From Stratiolaelaps scimitus (taxonomy: Eukaryota; Arthropoda; Arachnida; Mesostigmata; Laelapidae), in NCBI GenBank assembly GCA_019614645.1, contig JABWDB010000038.1, positions 1,922,001-1,986,000 on the forward strand: 64,000 nt of DNA, read 5' to 3'. The notes under the pieces are model-generated. The model saw only the letters and a program-made list of their open reading frames with translations. It ran no database searches and was not told the DNA's origin. Both the position numbers and the translations under genes were made by a program. Positions within the stretch are counted from its first letter, which is position 1; the number at the start of each line of letters is the position of its first letter. Shown one piece after another: positions 12,841-26,921 of the stretch.

Positions 12841-13603
12841 ACTAACCAGCGATGCGTGAAAAGGTTCGTCAGCAACTAAACAGAATGTAGGCTTACACCA
12901 ATTATGAGCCGATGTCGTAGTTCACTGCTCAAGTGTCAGTCAAACGTTACATGTAAACCGCATCCGTATTGAAAACATTGATATAACGTGTTCCTTTATT
13001 GTACCCATGACGCTGCGTGTGTCTCCCTCACTTGGACAAGCGTTGCCAAAGCCGCAACAAATTCTGAGTTATCAAGAAAATGGTCCTCCATCATTGCATT
13101 TCTCATAGGGGTTCCCCGAATGACCAAGTGTCTCTATCTCGTCTGGTGCATCTGTTGTTCGGTCTCTTTCTTCGTTCTTCTTTTCCCCTCAATGAATAAG
13201 TGAATGAATGGGTGAATGCGTGAGCCTCCGTGGTGGGCTGACGATCACAGCGGGTGACGATCACTGTTACCCGTTGTTTAGTCGCACGTCTCCTCGAACG
13301 AACCATCGGCGAGGACGAGGGTGTGGTAAACTTGACGCCGGTAAACTTCGATATAGCGGTGGTCCATTGTTGTTGTTGTTGTACTGAGGCGATGGACAGA
13401 CAACTGCAACAACGAGCGGGCGCGGAAATAACGCCAAACAAGAGCGGCAGCGGCCCCAGTAGCAGCAGAGACGAGGAGAAGGCAAACTGGGAAACTGCAG
13501 TAGAGGAGGGAAAGATGAAAGAGGTGTTTGTGTCTGTGTATTGTTGTGCTGGCGGTTTTAGGGAACAGAGGCTGTTGGCCGTATCACACGGAACTGTAGC
13601 CAT

Positions 13604-13624
13604 CCCTCTCTCTCTCTCTCTCTC
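13604..13624. repeat. (CT)n microsatellite
   Basis: About ten CT units. The overlapping ORF reads Leu-Ser through it. Confidence 0.85.
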
Positions 13625-14232
13625 GCTTCTAGCTAGCGTTGTTGCTACTGCTACTGTTGTTGCAGAGGCCGCAGAATTTGCAGCTCAAGTCTGTGCTTGA
13701 TCATTAGGGTCGCGTCCGGTCGTTTCTGCGGAGAGTGAAGCTGCCTGCCTGCCTATGTGTCTGTGTATATGTGTGCATGGGTGCTTGCCTGTCCAGGAGG
13801 CTCCTGTTTACCCGTTTCTGCGGCGTGCGAGAAAAGCAACTCTCTGAGTCATGGGAGAGCTAAGAGAGAGAGAGAGGGGGCGAGAGAGATAGAGCACGCT
13901 AGCCGCATAGCCTAGCCTAGCGGGATCAACGGACGCCGCGTTGCAAAGCCCACAGGCGGGCTGAGTCGCCTCCGCTGAGCTGAGTTGCCATACCATAGCG
14001 TACCATTAATGCATAATTGGGTTATCACCGCGCCATACTTAGCCACCACTACCACCACCACCGCCGTCACCGCTGCTGCTGCTGCCAAGAGCACCAGCAC
14101 CAACACACATCGTTTGCTTATTCATCCAGATACGATAGTAACGGCTTCGGCAGCGGCGGCGAGAAATTTTGTTCACTTTTTTTTTGTCGTCATCGTCGCT
14201 CTGCTTTCCTTTGTTGCCCACTAATAACGACA

Positions 14233-14252
14233 GCGGCGGCGGCGGCGGCGGT
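14233..14252. repeat. (GGC)n trinucleotide repeat
   Basis: Six to seven GGC units. They give polyalanine in one frame and polyproline on the opposite strand in overlapping spurious ORFs. Confidence 0.85.
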
Positions 14253-16052
14253 AACGCTGCAAATGCACATACAGCAAACAGCCACACTTCCATAAGTCTC
14301 GTATAGCGGGAAACTGAACGCTGTCATTCCGGTATTTCGGTCGCCAGATAATAAATCCTGGGAGAGGTCTACCCGTGGCTTTCGGCCACTACGCGTTATC
14401 CGAATACGAAATAGATACACCACTGCCGCCACTGACGATAGATCCGGGAAAACTCTTACAACAACAACAACATCCGCCAGTGTGGAAGCCTGTGAAGTGT
14501 AAACGTGCGTTCTATTGTTGGGCCAAAACAGACAGACACACAGACAGAGAGATATCGTACGACGACGACGACGACGAGGGTAATAGGAGGATACGTTGGA
14601 GGGATGTGTCAGTGGCATTTCTGCTCCTCGGACAATCAGTTGCGTAAATCAACTATCACGAACTACTATGCTGTAGCAATACACACAAATAGAAATGAGC
14701 GAAAAATAGGTCTCAATACTTAATCACAGAAGTTGAAGCGATGGTGGTGCTGATAGTTGCCAGGGAGGTGGTGGCGAGGTCGTAATGGTGATGGCTGTTT
14801 GTTTGTTGCTAATTAATGGAACGTGAACTACCGCTGGACACTCTTTCATCTCGACTCGATTCATTCATACACTCATCCACTCGGTTTACGGCAACTTATG
14901 GCTGATTTAAGGGGATAGATGAATGGGTATCGTTTGGGCAACAGCTTTTTCGATGGTTGTCGTGAGTGACTGAGTCAATGGGCGATTATTATTATTGTTA
15001 CTGTTATTCGATGATGGCGAGTGATCTGTGGTAAAACGTGATTACGTTTGTATTGTACTAAAAGGCTAGAATAACGTTTATTTAATGGCTTCCCCTAGGC
15101 TACAGATGGACCCAGAGGAATTCGTATATACACACACAGAAGCAGATAGACAGACAGACGGACAGTGTACGCATCTCATTCTATTGTAGAACAGTGGTAA
15201 GATTTCATTATCGCACCAGAACTGCAGTCAGCTGCATAATTGACTTCTCATAAATGACTGAGCGTTTTAAAGTGGAACTTCTAAATTCCCGTAGGGGCAT
15301 TACGAAGAAAAGTACAATAACAATAATACTAGACTTGGGCTTAGCCCCCATCCGCAGTTACATAACGGTACGACTCCCCGCCCCCAAAAGATAAACCCAA
15401 AATCGGCCCCCGAAGAGAAATGGTAGTCATTATCGGACAGAGGGACACCATTGTTCTAATAAATTCTATAGATTAATAAGAGCTTTAATTAACTCCATCA
15501 TTAACATCGAAACAGCAGAAACAACGCACCGCCAATCGGTTGTAGAAACGTGATAAAAAAAACATCTACGGTCACCAAAGTCGAATGATATATCGCTTCA
15601 TGATCGACTTCGGCATATTTACATTAATCAGAATAAGATACTGATACAACGAACAACCTCACCTTATGTTATCTTCGTACGCGTTGCTATCACTAACATA
15701 TAATTTTATAACCACCTTCATTATTAAGACCATCCATAACAAATACCTACCCAATATGAGTGTTTAAATAAGTGAAGTGTATTCATTTTATTCGCCTTTT
15801 ACTTTTACGAGTTATTCGTTTCACACACTTTATTTATATTTAATTTCCTTAAGTATAATTAAACCTTAACTATTTTGTGTTATTCGATTTCTCCCTGTAT
15901 GATTCCGGTGTTATAGTCCCACTTATTTTCATTTATAAAGACTTCATTCACGTGGTCCATTCGGTGCGACGGTGTGCCTGCCCGTCTCAATTGGTCAGTG
16001 AGCCCTCTGAGTGAGTCGTTGACTGTCTATCTGTCTGTCCGAGATGTTTGTT

Positions 16053-16070
16053 GAGAGAGAGAGAGAGAGA
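16053..16070. repeat. (GA)9 microsatellite
   Basis: A pure GA run. Confidence 0.85.
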
Positions 16071-17415
16071 TGTGTCAATTTCTCTCTTTCACTTCGTTCT
16101 CGGTGGCTCGGAAGCAACAAAGGAACTGCTGCATAGCATTCACAGCTCCTGCCGCCGCCACCGCCGCCGTAGAATGGTGATGTTTGTGGGTAGGATGTCC
16201 TCACTCGTTCTGTTTCTCCGTTCCATCACGAAGGCAGCTGCGTGTCAACAATATCAACAACCGCAGCATCACCATCACAATCATCGCCAACAGCAGCAGC
16301 AACGCCATCATCAACATGATGGTGTCATCATCATCAGCAGCAGCAGCATCATCGTGGCCTCTTCACACCAAGCCCTATATTTGTCTCGTTCATCTTGTTC
16401 TTCTTCGTCTGGGCTACGCTCGAATTCATGAACTCTGCCCTCTGCTTTGTGCTGGCTGCTGCCGCCGCCGCCCCCCCTCGTCGTAGCTCGAGCTGTCCAG
16501 TCTAGTCATCACCTTGATCTTGGTCTACCCTATTGCTATTCATTGTCTTTGGCATAGCTTTAGCTGAGGTAGATAGATAGATACAGGCGGAAGCAGGTGG
16601 AGACATGGGGATACGGCTGGGGTAGATGAAAGCGTGCTGGTCTCTTGCTCTTGAATATGGTAAGTAAGTGTGGGAGCAATTTGACCCGGATTGCCGCTAC
16701 GCAGGCCTAGTAGTAGACGGAGTAGATTGTAGCTGCACTATAGGTAAGTAAGCGAGGACGCAGGACGCGAAGCTAGCTAGCTAGGTAGATAGATATATGG
16801 GTAAGATTATCACAGTGGAATAGTGATTAGGCGGTCGTGCCGTCTACTGAGCGGGTTCGGTAAGGTGTAAGACAATCAGCGATGCTGTTGGTGCTGCTAC
16901 AACCACTATTACCGCCACCACTGGATGAATCCTTGCGAAACCGTTAGCGACCCTCGACACCACCACAAGGACCCGAAGTGGTGCTTCGCTCATGCAGCCT
17001 AGATTCTTGTATCAAACTCACCAGGAGTTATTATCTCCGATACGAAACGGGACTAGACTACGCTAAGCATTTGCTCTGCTCTACAGGCGCCACCTGCGCT
17101 ATAGTAATCGTGTCTTTATCAGCTGTTTTTTGATAGGACGTTTGTGCAATGCAGCTAGACGAGAAATACCGGCGAATTGTGCAACTAACTTTATTTGGTT
17201 GATTCGACACATGACGTACGCTTGGTTGCTTGCTCGTGCTCTCAAAGGTTCTTATTCGAGTTTGAAAGCCCCGCAGAAATGGGTTCACGCCAAAGGAAAG
17301 CAACAACCCCTTGAGACGCTTTCCCGTGTGCATTGCTATTGCTCGTACGGCAGTTTATGCCGACAAGCAACGAAGAACGATAGCTTTCTCTCGTATGCGT
17401 ATACATATATGTCTG

Positions 17416-17432
17416 TATGTGTGTGTGTGTGT
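17416..17432. repeat. (GT)n microsatellite
   Basis: A GT run of about eight units. A second GT run follows at 17574-17590. Confidence 0.85.
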
Positions 17433-18080
17433 CTGTGTAGGATGGAGGTGTTCCAAATGGAATGAAGACACTAGGCTGAAGAAGAATTGCGCAGTGAAGC
17501 GAGAGTCCGACTCGTCCGGCATGAAAGGCGAACTAGCACATCGGATGAAGAAGTGACAAGTGGATCTAGATTATGTGTGTGTGTGTGTGCGCGCGTGAAC
17601 ATATGAAGATAGAGGGTGCGATGTGCGGTTTGTCCTAAGAAGCTGTTGGACATGATTCCCTCGACAGCAAGAAGCGACATCACGAGACATCAAAGCCACC
17701 GAGTTACCCACCATCGTGTCGACCCCCGGGATCCCTCTTGGAGCGATCCGAGAGGAAGAACTCACGGAACCACGTAGGCAAGTATGTAGAGCGCGCTCAC
17801 CCCCCCTCTCCGTATCGCTCTCCTACGCGACGATCTTAGTAGTCTGCGGCGATGCGGCATAGGATAGCTTGGCCTACACAGACCAGAGGTAATGTGATGA
17901 GTGCTGACGAGGCGACGTGACAGATACCTTCAAGCCCTGTGGTACACACGGCAACCCTACAACCAGGGGGGGGTTGTTCCTCGGTTCCATCCAGGAAAAG
18001 CGTCTGGTGTAGGCCAGTCAACGAAGCTTGGACTCAAGAAATGGTGATTACATATTTATACCTTCCTTGGAGATAGTCAC

Positions 18081-18097
18081 AGAGAGAGAGAGAGAGA
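18081..18097. repeat. (GA)8 microsatellite
   Basis: A GA run ending in an A stretch. Confidence 0.85.
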
Positions 18098-18842
18098 AAA
18101 TACGCTCTGTGCAGAGAGATGGTGCCTTGAATGGCACAGTCAAGCAACTCGCGTTGTGTATGGTTCAGGTTTGACGCGAGTACGTCAAGGCAACAACGTT
18201 TTTGTGTGGTTCCCGCCGCAGAAATGACACGCACGGTTCTCCAAGCCTCACAGAATACCATCGCGTTATTCAACAGTGCAAATATTATTAACATCCCATG
18301 AAATATCTATATTTATGTAAATGCAGTTGAAATCGTATCAGCTTATAATATTGAAGTCCGGGCCATCGTACCAACAAGACAAAGGCAGTCGGGCATTTTT
18401 GCCTATTTACCGGTGAATATTAAGTGAAAGTTAACAAATTTAACATTAACAATGTCAATATTAACATCTGTAAGGCGTTCTTTCTTTAGCTGAACTTCTA
18501 TCATTCGCTATTCCATATGCGTTATATAGATGATAATTATCTTGTATTTCCGGAAAAAGGTCCCCAAGTGAAGTTACATTAGACCAATGGAACCAGTGAA
18601 TGAAAACATTCTTCGTCCTAAACAATCCATTTCCACTACGAGGTTTGTTGTAATTAATTTAATCGTCCACATTTAATATTTGAGAACATACAGTGGCCCT
18701 AATTTCAGCTTGTTTGCATTTTAGAGTTTTGGTGCAATTGTTTGTGGGGTAGATTCAACAGGAATGAAGACTATGCATCCTCAACATTGTGTTGAATTGA
18801 ACCAATCTATTCATTTGGACGGTTCTTTTGGGGAAGTTCTGA

Positions 18843-18898
18843 AGAAGGTATTGTATAATGCATTGACACATTTGTCAATGCATTATACAATACCTTCT
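18843..18898. repeat. Perfect 26-bp inverted repeat with 4-nt loop
   Basis: The arms 18843-18868 and 18873-18898 are exact reverse complements, with only CATT between them. The arm starts AGAAGGTATTG and ends GCATTGACA. A transcript from either strand would form a 26-bp perfect hairpin, and the DNA could extrude a cruciform. The paired bases stop abruptly at both outer ends (A against C), so there is no longer diverged arm as in an old MITE. It could be a recent templated inversion, a remnant of a foldback element, or a hairpin RNA source; sequence alone does not decide. Perfect short-loop palindromes can also arise as assembly artefacts. Confidence 0.8.
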
Positions 18899-21800
18899 CA
18901 CATATGGGGTGGCCTCAACACTCACGACAAAGTTGTCAGCAATTAGAATTTAAACGGTTTCCAAAACGCGTCGTAATTATCGTGTATCCGCTTTTCGTTC
19001 ACTTCAGTTTTGAGTCCGAATCGTAAAAACGCTGACGCATGTCCGAGATATCTGGAGACGAGGAGGCGAGATGTACTGCAGAGGAAGCCGAAAGGAAAAT
19101 AAGTGACAGGTCACGTCGGGTGCCTACTCCCCAAGACCCCACCTCTCTACCCCCACCCAATTTTGTTTGCTACATAGTCTGAACCGACTAGGCTCAGTTC
19201 TTTCATTTTCGAACATATCGCGGTTCGTTGGGAGCGCACAAGCCTCGTCACGTGTGCTCATCGACACTCCTCAACCTGTCGGCCTTGCAGGACAGGCCCT
19301 TAAACACCTTTAACAAAATCCTCCTTCTCCATGTTAGGGTTTGGCTTTTCTGCACCTAGTTCAACTCATGACTAGAGTTGACGGCGCCGCGGTCAATCGA
19401 CAGATTCCGTTTGACAAGAACTGAAGCCGAAAAGAACGAACGGAAAAAAAAGCTACTCCCATACCGTTCCGCCCCGTAGAACCGCATTTCGAAATAGGAC
19501 CAGTTCGAAAAGCTACCGCACTACAAACGTGGAACCGAAGGTGAGAAAAAAAAGCGGTCCAAATGTATTATAGAGATAACAAATGTCTGACAACTGTCGC
19601 ATTGTGCCCAAACAACGAGAAGTTAACACAGACGGACAATCCTTAGAGGTAGCAGCAGAGCTGAGTTAATAATGGTAGTCCTAACGAGACTCCCATTTCC
19701 CTTCCTTTTGGCCCTTTTCGGCGTGAACCTTTCGAGGAAAAGAGGAGCAATTTCCGATGCGTGTGAAGGGGTTGTATTAACATTAGTTCGCAATTATTAT
19801 AGTTAGTTAGCTTAATCTGGTTATTAACATAAGGTTACAAACATATATTGAAATTCCACCATCTATTTCTATTATAATATAGAGTAACATAATTATCGAA
19901 GTGGCTTGAGCATTAACATGAATGCCCATTCGGATTTGTTAATTAGCATATATTTGTTGTACGACCAGAGTTTATTATATTTGTAAATTACAATTCCCTC
20001 TAGATAATCATATATAATAGTTTAATATAGTGCGGCCCAATAAGTGTCAGCCGTATTTGGGTATTATAATAATAGCTGTATGTCAAACAATGTTATAAGA
20101 TATAATATTCAAAAATAAGTATACTGATATAATGGATGGCTATTACAATGGAGAGTTGTTATTTTCACTTGGACTTCTTGTTGTCTGTTACATTGTATGT
20201 ATAACTGAACCCGGTGAACATATTTGGATGTTGCGGCAACGCGGTCCTCGTACTCAGGATGTTGGCCCTTCACAACGAGCTTGTCAACATCCCTTGAACA
20301 ATTTCATATTTTAACACCAACTGATTCACATAATTAATTGAAGTTATATATATATGGTATTATAAATTATCTGTTCTGTTATTTAATAGTTCTATATAAT
20401 ATGCGTGCGCCATTGCTTTATTCTTGGAGGTGGATATTTACCATTGTTTGCTTCTTATGCCAATATGAATAATTGTAGTGTACTCACTCTTTTGGTTTCG
20501 AGCATCCTAAAGCAAAATCGCGATTGAGCTTTGCGACCCTCGTTTGCTTATATTCTAGGTTGAAATACCTAGCTGCATGTCAAATTAGTATATGTTATCA
20601 GTTTCTCTCATATCCAGTTTTAATAACCTTTAGATTTTAATATCCTGTAGACTCTAGCGAACAACGTCCGCACCAGCTCTCACACAAAACGGTATTCGAA
20701 ATAGGCGAGGAACAGATTCAAAGTAAGAAGCGCTTCTGAGGACGTGGACCCTTCTCGGACGAGCATGCCAAGTCCCTTTGCCAATTCACCGGCGACGTAC
20801 GCCTTGAAGACACGGACTCTTCATCTAAAATCCTGAAAATTAGCTGGCGATGTCCTCGTCTGTACACATGTTTCGTTTCTACTCAAAGTCGGCGGGCGTC
20901 CACCTCTAGCTTCTGAGCTAACCTGTGTGGCACCCGGTGCATGGTCCCGTTGCAATCGCGGTCCCAAAGCGGAATCCCTGAAGAACTGACGAGTGGCGCC
21001 AATTTCACTATTTAATAGGGCAACAGGGGAACGGAGGTTTCGTCAGGAGTACGTGAACACCAGGAAAGAGCCAACCTCCGGGAGGGTGGCTCCGTATGAG
21101 AGAATGGCGAGAGCCAAGAAAGGTAAAAGCGCGGTTCCCCATCTCCCCTCTATTTCCGTGTATAGAGGACCTGACGCGCAGGACAAGCTTTCCTGAAGTC
21201 TTCCATTCTGTTACCCCTGACTGAATACCGTGCTGGATTGCATGGGCTCCTGTTGAGGAACTACGGTAGGGAAACAATGGAAGAAGGCATGAACAACCGG
21301 CCCTGGGGTGCAGCGCACATGCGACGTCGGAACCGTCAAATTGGCTTCATTACCAAACAGAGGCAGCGAGGCAGACCCGTACGACCGGTCACCAAGCCTG
21401 CGCCAGCGCCGCTAGGGCCTCGACCAAAACTAGGAACATAGTAAGAGCATAGCAAAAGCAGTATAGCAGCACCTGCCTTTACATTTTCGGAGCGCGGATG
21501 CGCGCAGCCGATTCTCGAGTCAGGAACGTGCCTTACATTGAGCGTTGGGCTCCGCCTTTTGCGTTTCCCCTTGAGTCAAATATTTCCCTTCTTTCCCCGT
21601 TTCGGTCACTGCTCGAGTGCCCCATTTCCACGCCATCGGTGAGCCGAGGGAGAACTCTCACGACGAACTCTCGCGTTGAGCCTTGAAGAGACGTAGACAG
21701 GCCCCACTTGCCAGCTCAAGACCGCGTCGTTTCTACACTTGTATGAAATAGCGAAGAACAGTCCGTCTTCGCCTCCGTGGCCCGTTTCGGCTCTCAGCAG

Positions 21801-24800
21801 GGCAAGGGCAAGCTCACTAATCCACTTGACATAACGAGCACGCGGGACGCGTCACCGGACAGTGGCTAGCGACAGAGGCCGAGAACATCGAGTCCATACG
21901 GCTCTATCCGCAGGTGCAGCAGCTGCCGGAGATGGAGACAAAGAGACCCTTGAAAAAGAGGGAGGTCGACAGATGCCGAGCGAATGGTCGACGTTCGGAA
22001 ATATTCTCGCACAAACTGATAACTTGTAAAGGACACCCAGAAACGTGTAGCCATATTGAATCTCTAAATGTATAGTTCAATTGACGTGACCAAATCGAAG
22101 CTTAGCGATAACCTTATTATAGAGCATTTGTGTTAGTTCGAGCAACACAAGTCGGCTGTAACATTGGCTACAATGACTGCTCTACATATTACCTCCCTTT
22201 TCATTCACCATCTATTTTGCTGTATTTATAATTTCTGGCTTCGATTTTGTCTGTGCGACGGCCGAAACGGATCTCTCCATTACGGATCGCTGTATGTTTG
22301 TCTTGTCTCCAATATTGCCCCCTCTGTTTCTTTTTTGTACAGTACATAATGTTATTATTGACATCTCACGCAGGATTTACACCCCATCCTCTCATATAGT
22401 AGTCTGGCATGGCCGTTAGTGTCCAGCGCGTGGTTTCGTCACTTATCTACCTTTTACGTAGTGTGTTCGTTATTCTTGTTGTAAGTATCCACACTTCAAA
22501 TTGTATACTCTACGCTCTGAGAATTCTACGTATTTGAAGATAATAGGTACAGGGGACAATGACTATGATTTTTCGAGTTATTGTCGTTCAATTTCATTTG
22601 TCTTCATCTCAACCATGAATGCGTGGCGAACTCTAAATATGATATGAGAGTTTAACCTTCACATATTATTTGAAGTGAAGTGAAATAAAGCCGGCGTCGT
22701 TCATCTGTATCATTCACTGACTTCGACTAACTTGAGCGGCTACGTATCGCTCATTGACATGGCGTGCTTAGTGCGCACCTCACCTTTGAGCAGACAGCCG
22801 GATAAGTTACACTCGTGTACCCTGCATACATCGACCGGACGTCTGATTCCGTCCTCGTTTGGATTTGCTTAGAGACTAGGGACGTGGTTGAAGTCGGTGT
22901 GGCAGGGAATTTTTACAAATGCTAACATTGCCAATGAGACATTGCGCGAGGTCACATTGCACACAAACTGGCATACGGACGAGCTCGATATCAATACCCG
23001 GAGGAGCGCACTGTACCGGTCGCCGCCACCAAAGATGAGGTGAAACGAGTCACTGCCCACCCACAATGATCTTTGTCTAGCTGACTACCATATGGGTGGG
23101 GGGGTGAACGCTGATGTCCGCCGGTATCCTGTCTATCACATGTCAGGGGCGGGGTGTGTCAGCGTCGTCGTTGTGTTAATGAACGAACAAAAAGTCGAAA
23201 GCTACTTCTTCGTTTCTTTCTCCTGACAGTATTCAGACTCCGTTTCTTATTCTTGTCGTCTTTTCCCTCCCAGCTGTTGACATCGTGCCGAACGGGATCC
23301 GGGATCCGAGGTTCAGGGGCCATGGTAACAGAAGACGTGTCGAGGGACCTGTCCGAAAGTGCCAGGGTGCTGGGTCACCTTAGCTCCCTGATTGAAAAGT
23401 TGAACTAAGAACAGTTGTCCCTCTGAGGGCCGTGCGGACGAGCACTCGACTTGCATGGAGTTGGCGTGAAGACACCGTTGATGTTTCTCGGAAGAACGTG
23501 GTGGATCACAGAGCTTATGGTGCCATCGACCAGCATCACTAGCTAGCCATTACCATGTTATATATACTGTGATTTCAAGGTACAGGTATGCCGTTCACTA
23601 TTTATACATGATACACACCTACTCAACATTAGTGATTAAATATAGAAAGTATTCATTTAAACATCTAACGTTATCCCTTTTAAGGTGCGCCGATCGTGAC
23701 GTACTGAATCCTAGTTCCGTACGAGTCCTCAGCGGATTAACTCCCCTGAGGTCACCTGCAGAGAGAGAGCAACCGCGCTGAGTGTGGGGCCGTTGATTTA
23801 GACGGACGATGTAACTGCGATTGAGGAGGCGAAGCGAACCGATGCGAATGAGCGAGCGATGGGGTCCCGCAAGTCTCCCCCTTAGCAAAGGGTGAGAGGT
23901 GTGCTCGGCAAGTCTTACACCCTTGTCCTCGTGGCGCCACTCTTCTTGGGCTCTATTCTTCGAAGAGTTTCTCACGATACGGTCTTGTTGTCTTCTCTCT
24001 TCTTAGCCAGCGCTATCTGGCACAAAGGAGGGAAGAACGCACGAGCAGATGAATAGACAACGGCGTCAGACGAGGAGAAGGATGAGGAGGAGGAGGAGGA
24101 GAGAGAGAGGCAGAGAAGGAGTCTTTGGAGACGAATGGTTGAAGAGGAAGAAGTCTTAACCTTATCCTGTTCTAACGTGTGCGTGCAGTGTCTCGGGGGG
24201 AACGTACATCAGAAAGTGATTGAACGCAAATCGTCAGCTCTTGTCTATTTCATTCGGCTTTTGGTGTGAAGCCGATCGATCATGTTGTCGTTAAATAAGA
24301 GGTATGTCCGAGGCAAGCCTCGTACAAGAGTGATTTGTATGGAAACACTATTATATTATGATACAATAAAGTTGTAAATCGGTGCACACTACATGTGGTG
24401 TAAAGTGGAAGTCGTCTGATCTCAGACCAAACCAATTGCCGTTCTATTTTTCCAAACAGTTGACATGGGCTAAAACACACAGGAGCAGTGCGAGTAGGAA
24501 AGTCTTAAACTAGAAGTAAATGTTGCATAAACTGACTAATAAAGCTTGAGGAGCCAGAATGGTTTGCAAACTTTCTGAGACAGAAGCCTGGTTTTCCAAA
24601 TAGAAGTCCATTGCAAAAGTAGTACACTTAATGATCAGAACCTTGTTATAATTAGTTTCCAAAACGAATTCTTCATACGGAATCTATTAAAAAACGAATG
24701 AAAAACAGGAATCAATCGAATCTTGTAATTTACACAACGAAATTCAGGACCTGAGCTGACCAAATAATGTGATTGAAGCGTAGAGAGTGCTTATGTTATG

Positions 24801-25914
24801 TATTTAGTTTATTTGTTTCACATGAATGGAGAACGGGCGTAAGGATCTTACTGTGGGCTTTTAACTGAACTTGCTTAAGTGAGGGTGATCTTTTGGGCCA
24901 ACCAGTTATCTGTAAATAAATATCTCTTATTAACAAAATAATGCACATAGTGTCATCGTTTAAGTTTACGTTTGGCATATTTTCTAAGTATTTCGTGACT
25001 GACTTTCTCACCAATGAGTGAAATCCTGGTCGACTGGCGTAGTCCGACGACACCAAAGTATCTTGAGTGAACCTTTTTTTCGTATACTATTAAGTCGGGA
25101 TAACAAGATGCAGTACATATATGAAATAAATGACAATGGCTAAAGTAGCATCCACATTTGATTATTTGCAGTTCATACATTTACAAGAAATCACACTATT
25201 GCTTATCTTCAATATAAAACGTGTTCCGGCAAATACTACCTTTTATAAGTCGCGTTTCTTCCATCTCCAGTGTCCACTATCATCCCCATTCTCACGTAGA
25301 GAAAGAATCTATAAGGCAAGAAGACGGCTGGGTATCGCCTTGCCCAGTGAAGTGTCCTCCGCCTGTTTGGGGCAATAGCCCCGGGCTATAGCGGTCATAT
25401 GCAGATTATGGCGCCACAAATGCCGGCCGCGCGCTCAGTCGTGCACCGGGGTGTGGGAGTGTGGTGGGGGATCCTTTGCACCCCTGAACAACGGATGAAG
25501 GGCGAAAACCGTATTGGGTCATATTCACGCAGTGCGTCGACCCTACAGGATTCACTACAGGAAATAATGCGTCAACCCAAATAACTAAGATTTGGGATGT
25601 ACATGCGGCAATTCAGCGTAAGCTCCTCGACGGGTGGATTTTCTATAAGACTAATGATGCCTAGTATAGCAACAGTATAGGGGAAGATGGGGCCGATATG
25701 GTACAACAAAATGTAGAGTACGACCGTTATGAACAACCGTTGACAAGGAAGAGAAGAATCATAGAAGTGTATCCGCCGAAGACTCCCAGGTTATTTAAAT
25801 TTGACGGCAGTATTGATTACTGTTGATGGTACGCTGTACCAGCATGATCGTCACAGATTCTTTCAAAAACAACAGTGAAAACATTGGTGGAAATATGGTG
25901 CAGAGTATCTGAGA
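18899..25914. other. No gene recognised; AT-rich flanks around a GC-rich block
   Basis: The block at about 20.7-24.2 kb is richer in GC and CpG than its AT-rich neighbours. It holds ORFs up to 118 residues (23619-23975 minus) without recognisable domains. I looked for a decayed polyprotein in all frames and found no reverse transcriptase, integrase or protease motif. A GAG-rich tract lies at 24072-24113. The sharp composition change at its edges may reflect an old insertion. Confidence 0.45.
24072..24113. repeat. GAG-rich low-complexity tract
   Basis: Imperfect GAG trinucleotides passing into a GA run. Confidence 0.75.
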
Positions 25915-26300
25915 GTTACGCAACTCTATTGAGGATTGATTGGAAAATTTTACAATTTCGAAGGTAACATTCTGTGATTTTTCCTTATCTATTTCTGTAA
26001 AAACATGTGAAATATTGAGGTCCAGTTAAAAAACCAAGAAAGAGAAGTAGTCCAGAGAAGGTAGAAGCTTAGAGGATGGCAAACTTTGTCGTCGGCAAAA
26101 CTTTAAAATCCCACCAGTGTCTCGAGGTTTATCAAAAGTTAGAAGCACTAGTGGTATGCGTATATGACATTTCTTTCTTTCATTTTTGTCTAACATACTC
26201 TATCGTCTAGAAAAACTAAATAACTTCATTCTTTCATTGTATCCATCAAATCATATAGTTTTATCCCATACAGCCCCATTGAAACTTGTCCCATGTATCC
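25915..26300. mobile_element. Diverged relative of the 41740-42081 TIR element
   Basis: It begins with a 15-base motif (25915-25929) that differs only at its eleventh base from the two inverted ends of the element at 41740-42081. About 190 bp further on, a second matching block starts at AAAATCCCAC (26105) and continues through a TTTCTTTC patch, in the same order and orientation as in the other copy. The distal end is decayed; CCCATACAG near 26267 is the only candidate. The boundaries are approximate, and gaps of tens of bases are needed to align the two. Confidence 0.35.
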
Positions 26301-26725
26301 TTCATGAGATCACATAATTTTACTCAATGTTAAAAAAACTTTATATAAGCAATTTGTCTCCAGTTTTTCTATGAAAATGTAACAGGGGACGTTCCTCTTA
26401 TTCGTAGTTCCAGTGATGTTCGGGTTCCTGGACAATTATTTTTGTGTACCAAGTTGCCCCACTAATTGAGCTATGGTCGGTAAAAAAAATACAGAAATTC
26501 AAATAGCACCAAACGTCTGCCTTAAGCTAAATATTTGATGCCGTTTATTTTGAAAACCAACGTATGTTTTTTTAAGAAAAATAGACATGTATCATTTAGT
26601 TCTCACGTTTGCCAACATTAATAATAATAACCTCTCATCTCGATCAGAAGCGCGCAGAGTCGTCGGTGGTTACACTTCCAATTGTTCAACCTGTTGGTTT
26701 TCTTTCTATGACCGGCTAGCCTCCG

Positions 26726-26753
26726 TATATATATATATATATATATATATATA
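26726..26753. repeat. (TA)14 microsatellite
   Basis: A pure TA run. Confidence 0.9.
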
Positions 26754-26921
26754 ACTGTATAGAATAAATGCAGTCAATGGCTTTCAATCTCGCCCTATCT
26801 GCTTCCCTCAGGCAATTTAGTTCATTCAGTTACAATGCAATTTTGCAATGCTTAATGTCACGTTAAAAAATACAAAGTACAATAATTAAAACATTGTTGC
26901 AAACTTACTAACGGGAAGGAG

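Larger units (their letters stand above)
12841..18842. other. No gene recognised; trinucleotide- and GA-rich DNA
   Basis: The interval 13.2-14.6 kb is GC-richer and packed with CAG, GGC and GAC/GTC repeats. ORFs there up to 166 residues are low-complexity translations of these repeats in competing frames. 15.2-16.0 kb and 18.3-18.8 kb are AT-rich and empty. Two GTAAGTAAG motifs at 16660 and 16742 resemble splice donors but have no supported exon. Confidence 0.5.

Noticed and set aside
16655..16755. Two GTAAGTAAG donor-like motifs 80 bp apart
   Set aside because: They lie in a repetitive GTA/GATA-rich stretch, with no open frame or pyrimidine tract to define an exon.
24796..25056. Minus-strand frame with TGWPKRSPSLKQ, resembling the GWP block after RNase H in gypsy-type polyproteins
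   Set aside because: The aspartate spacing before GWP is about five residues too short, and no RNase H or integrase motif lies in any frame nearby.
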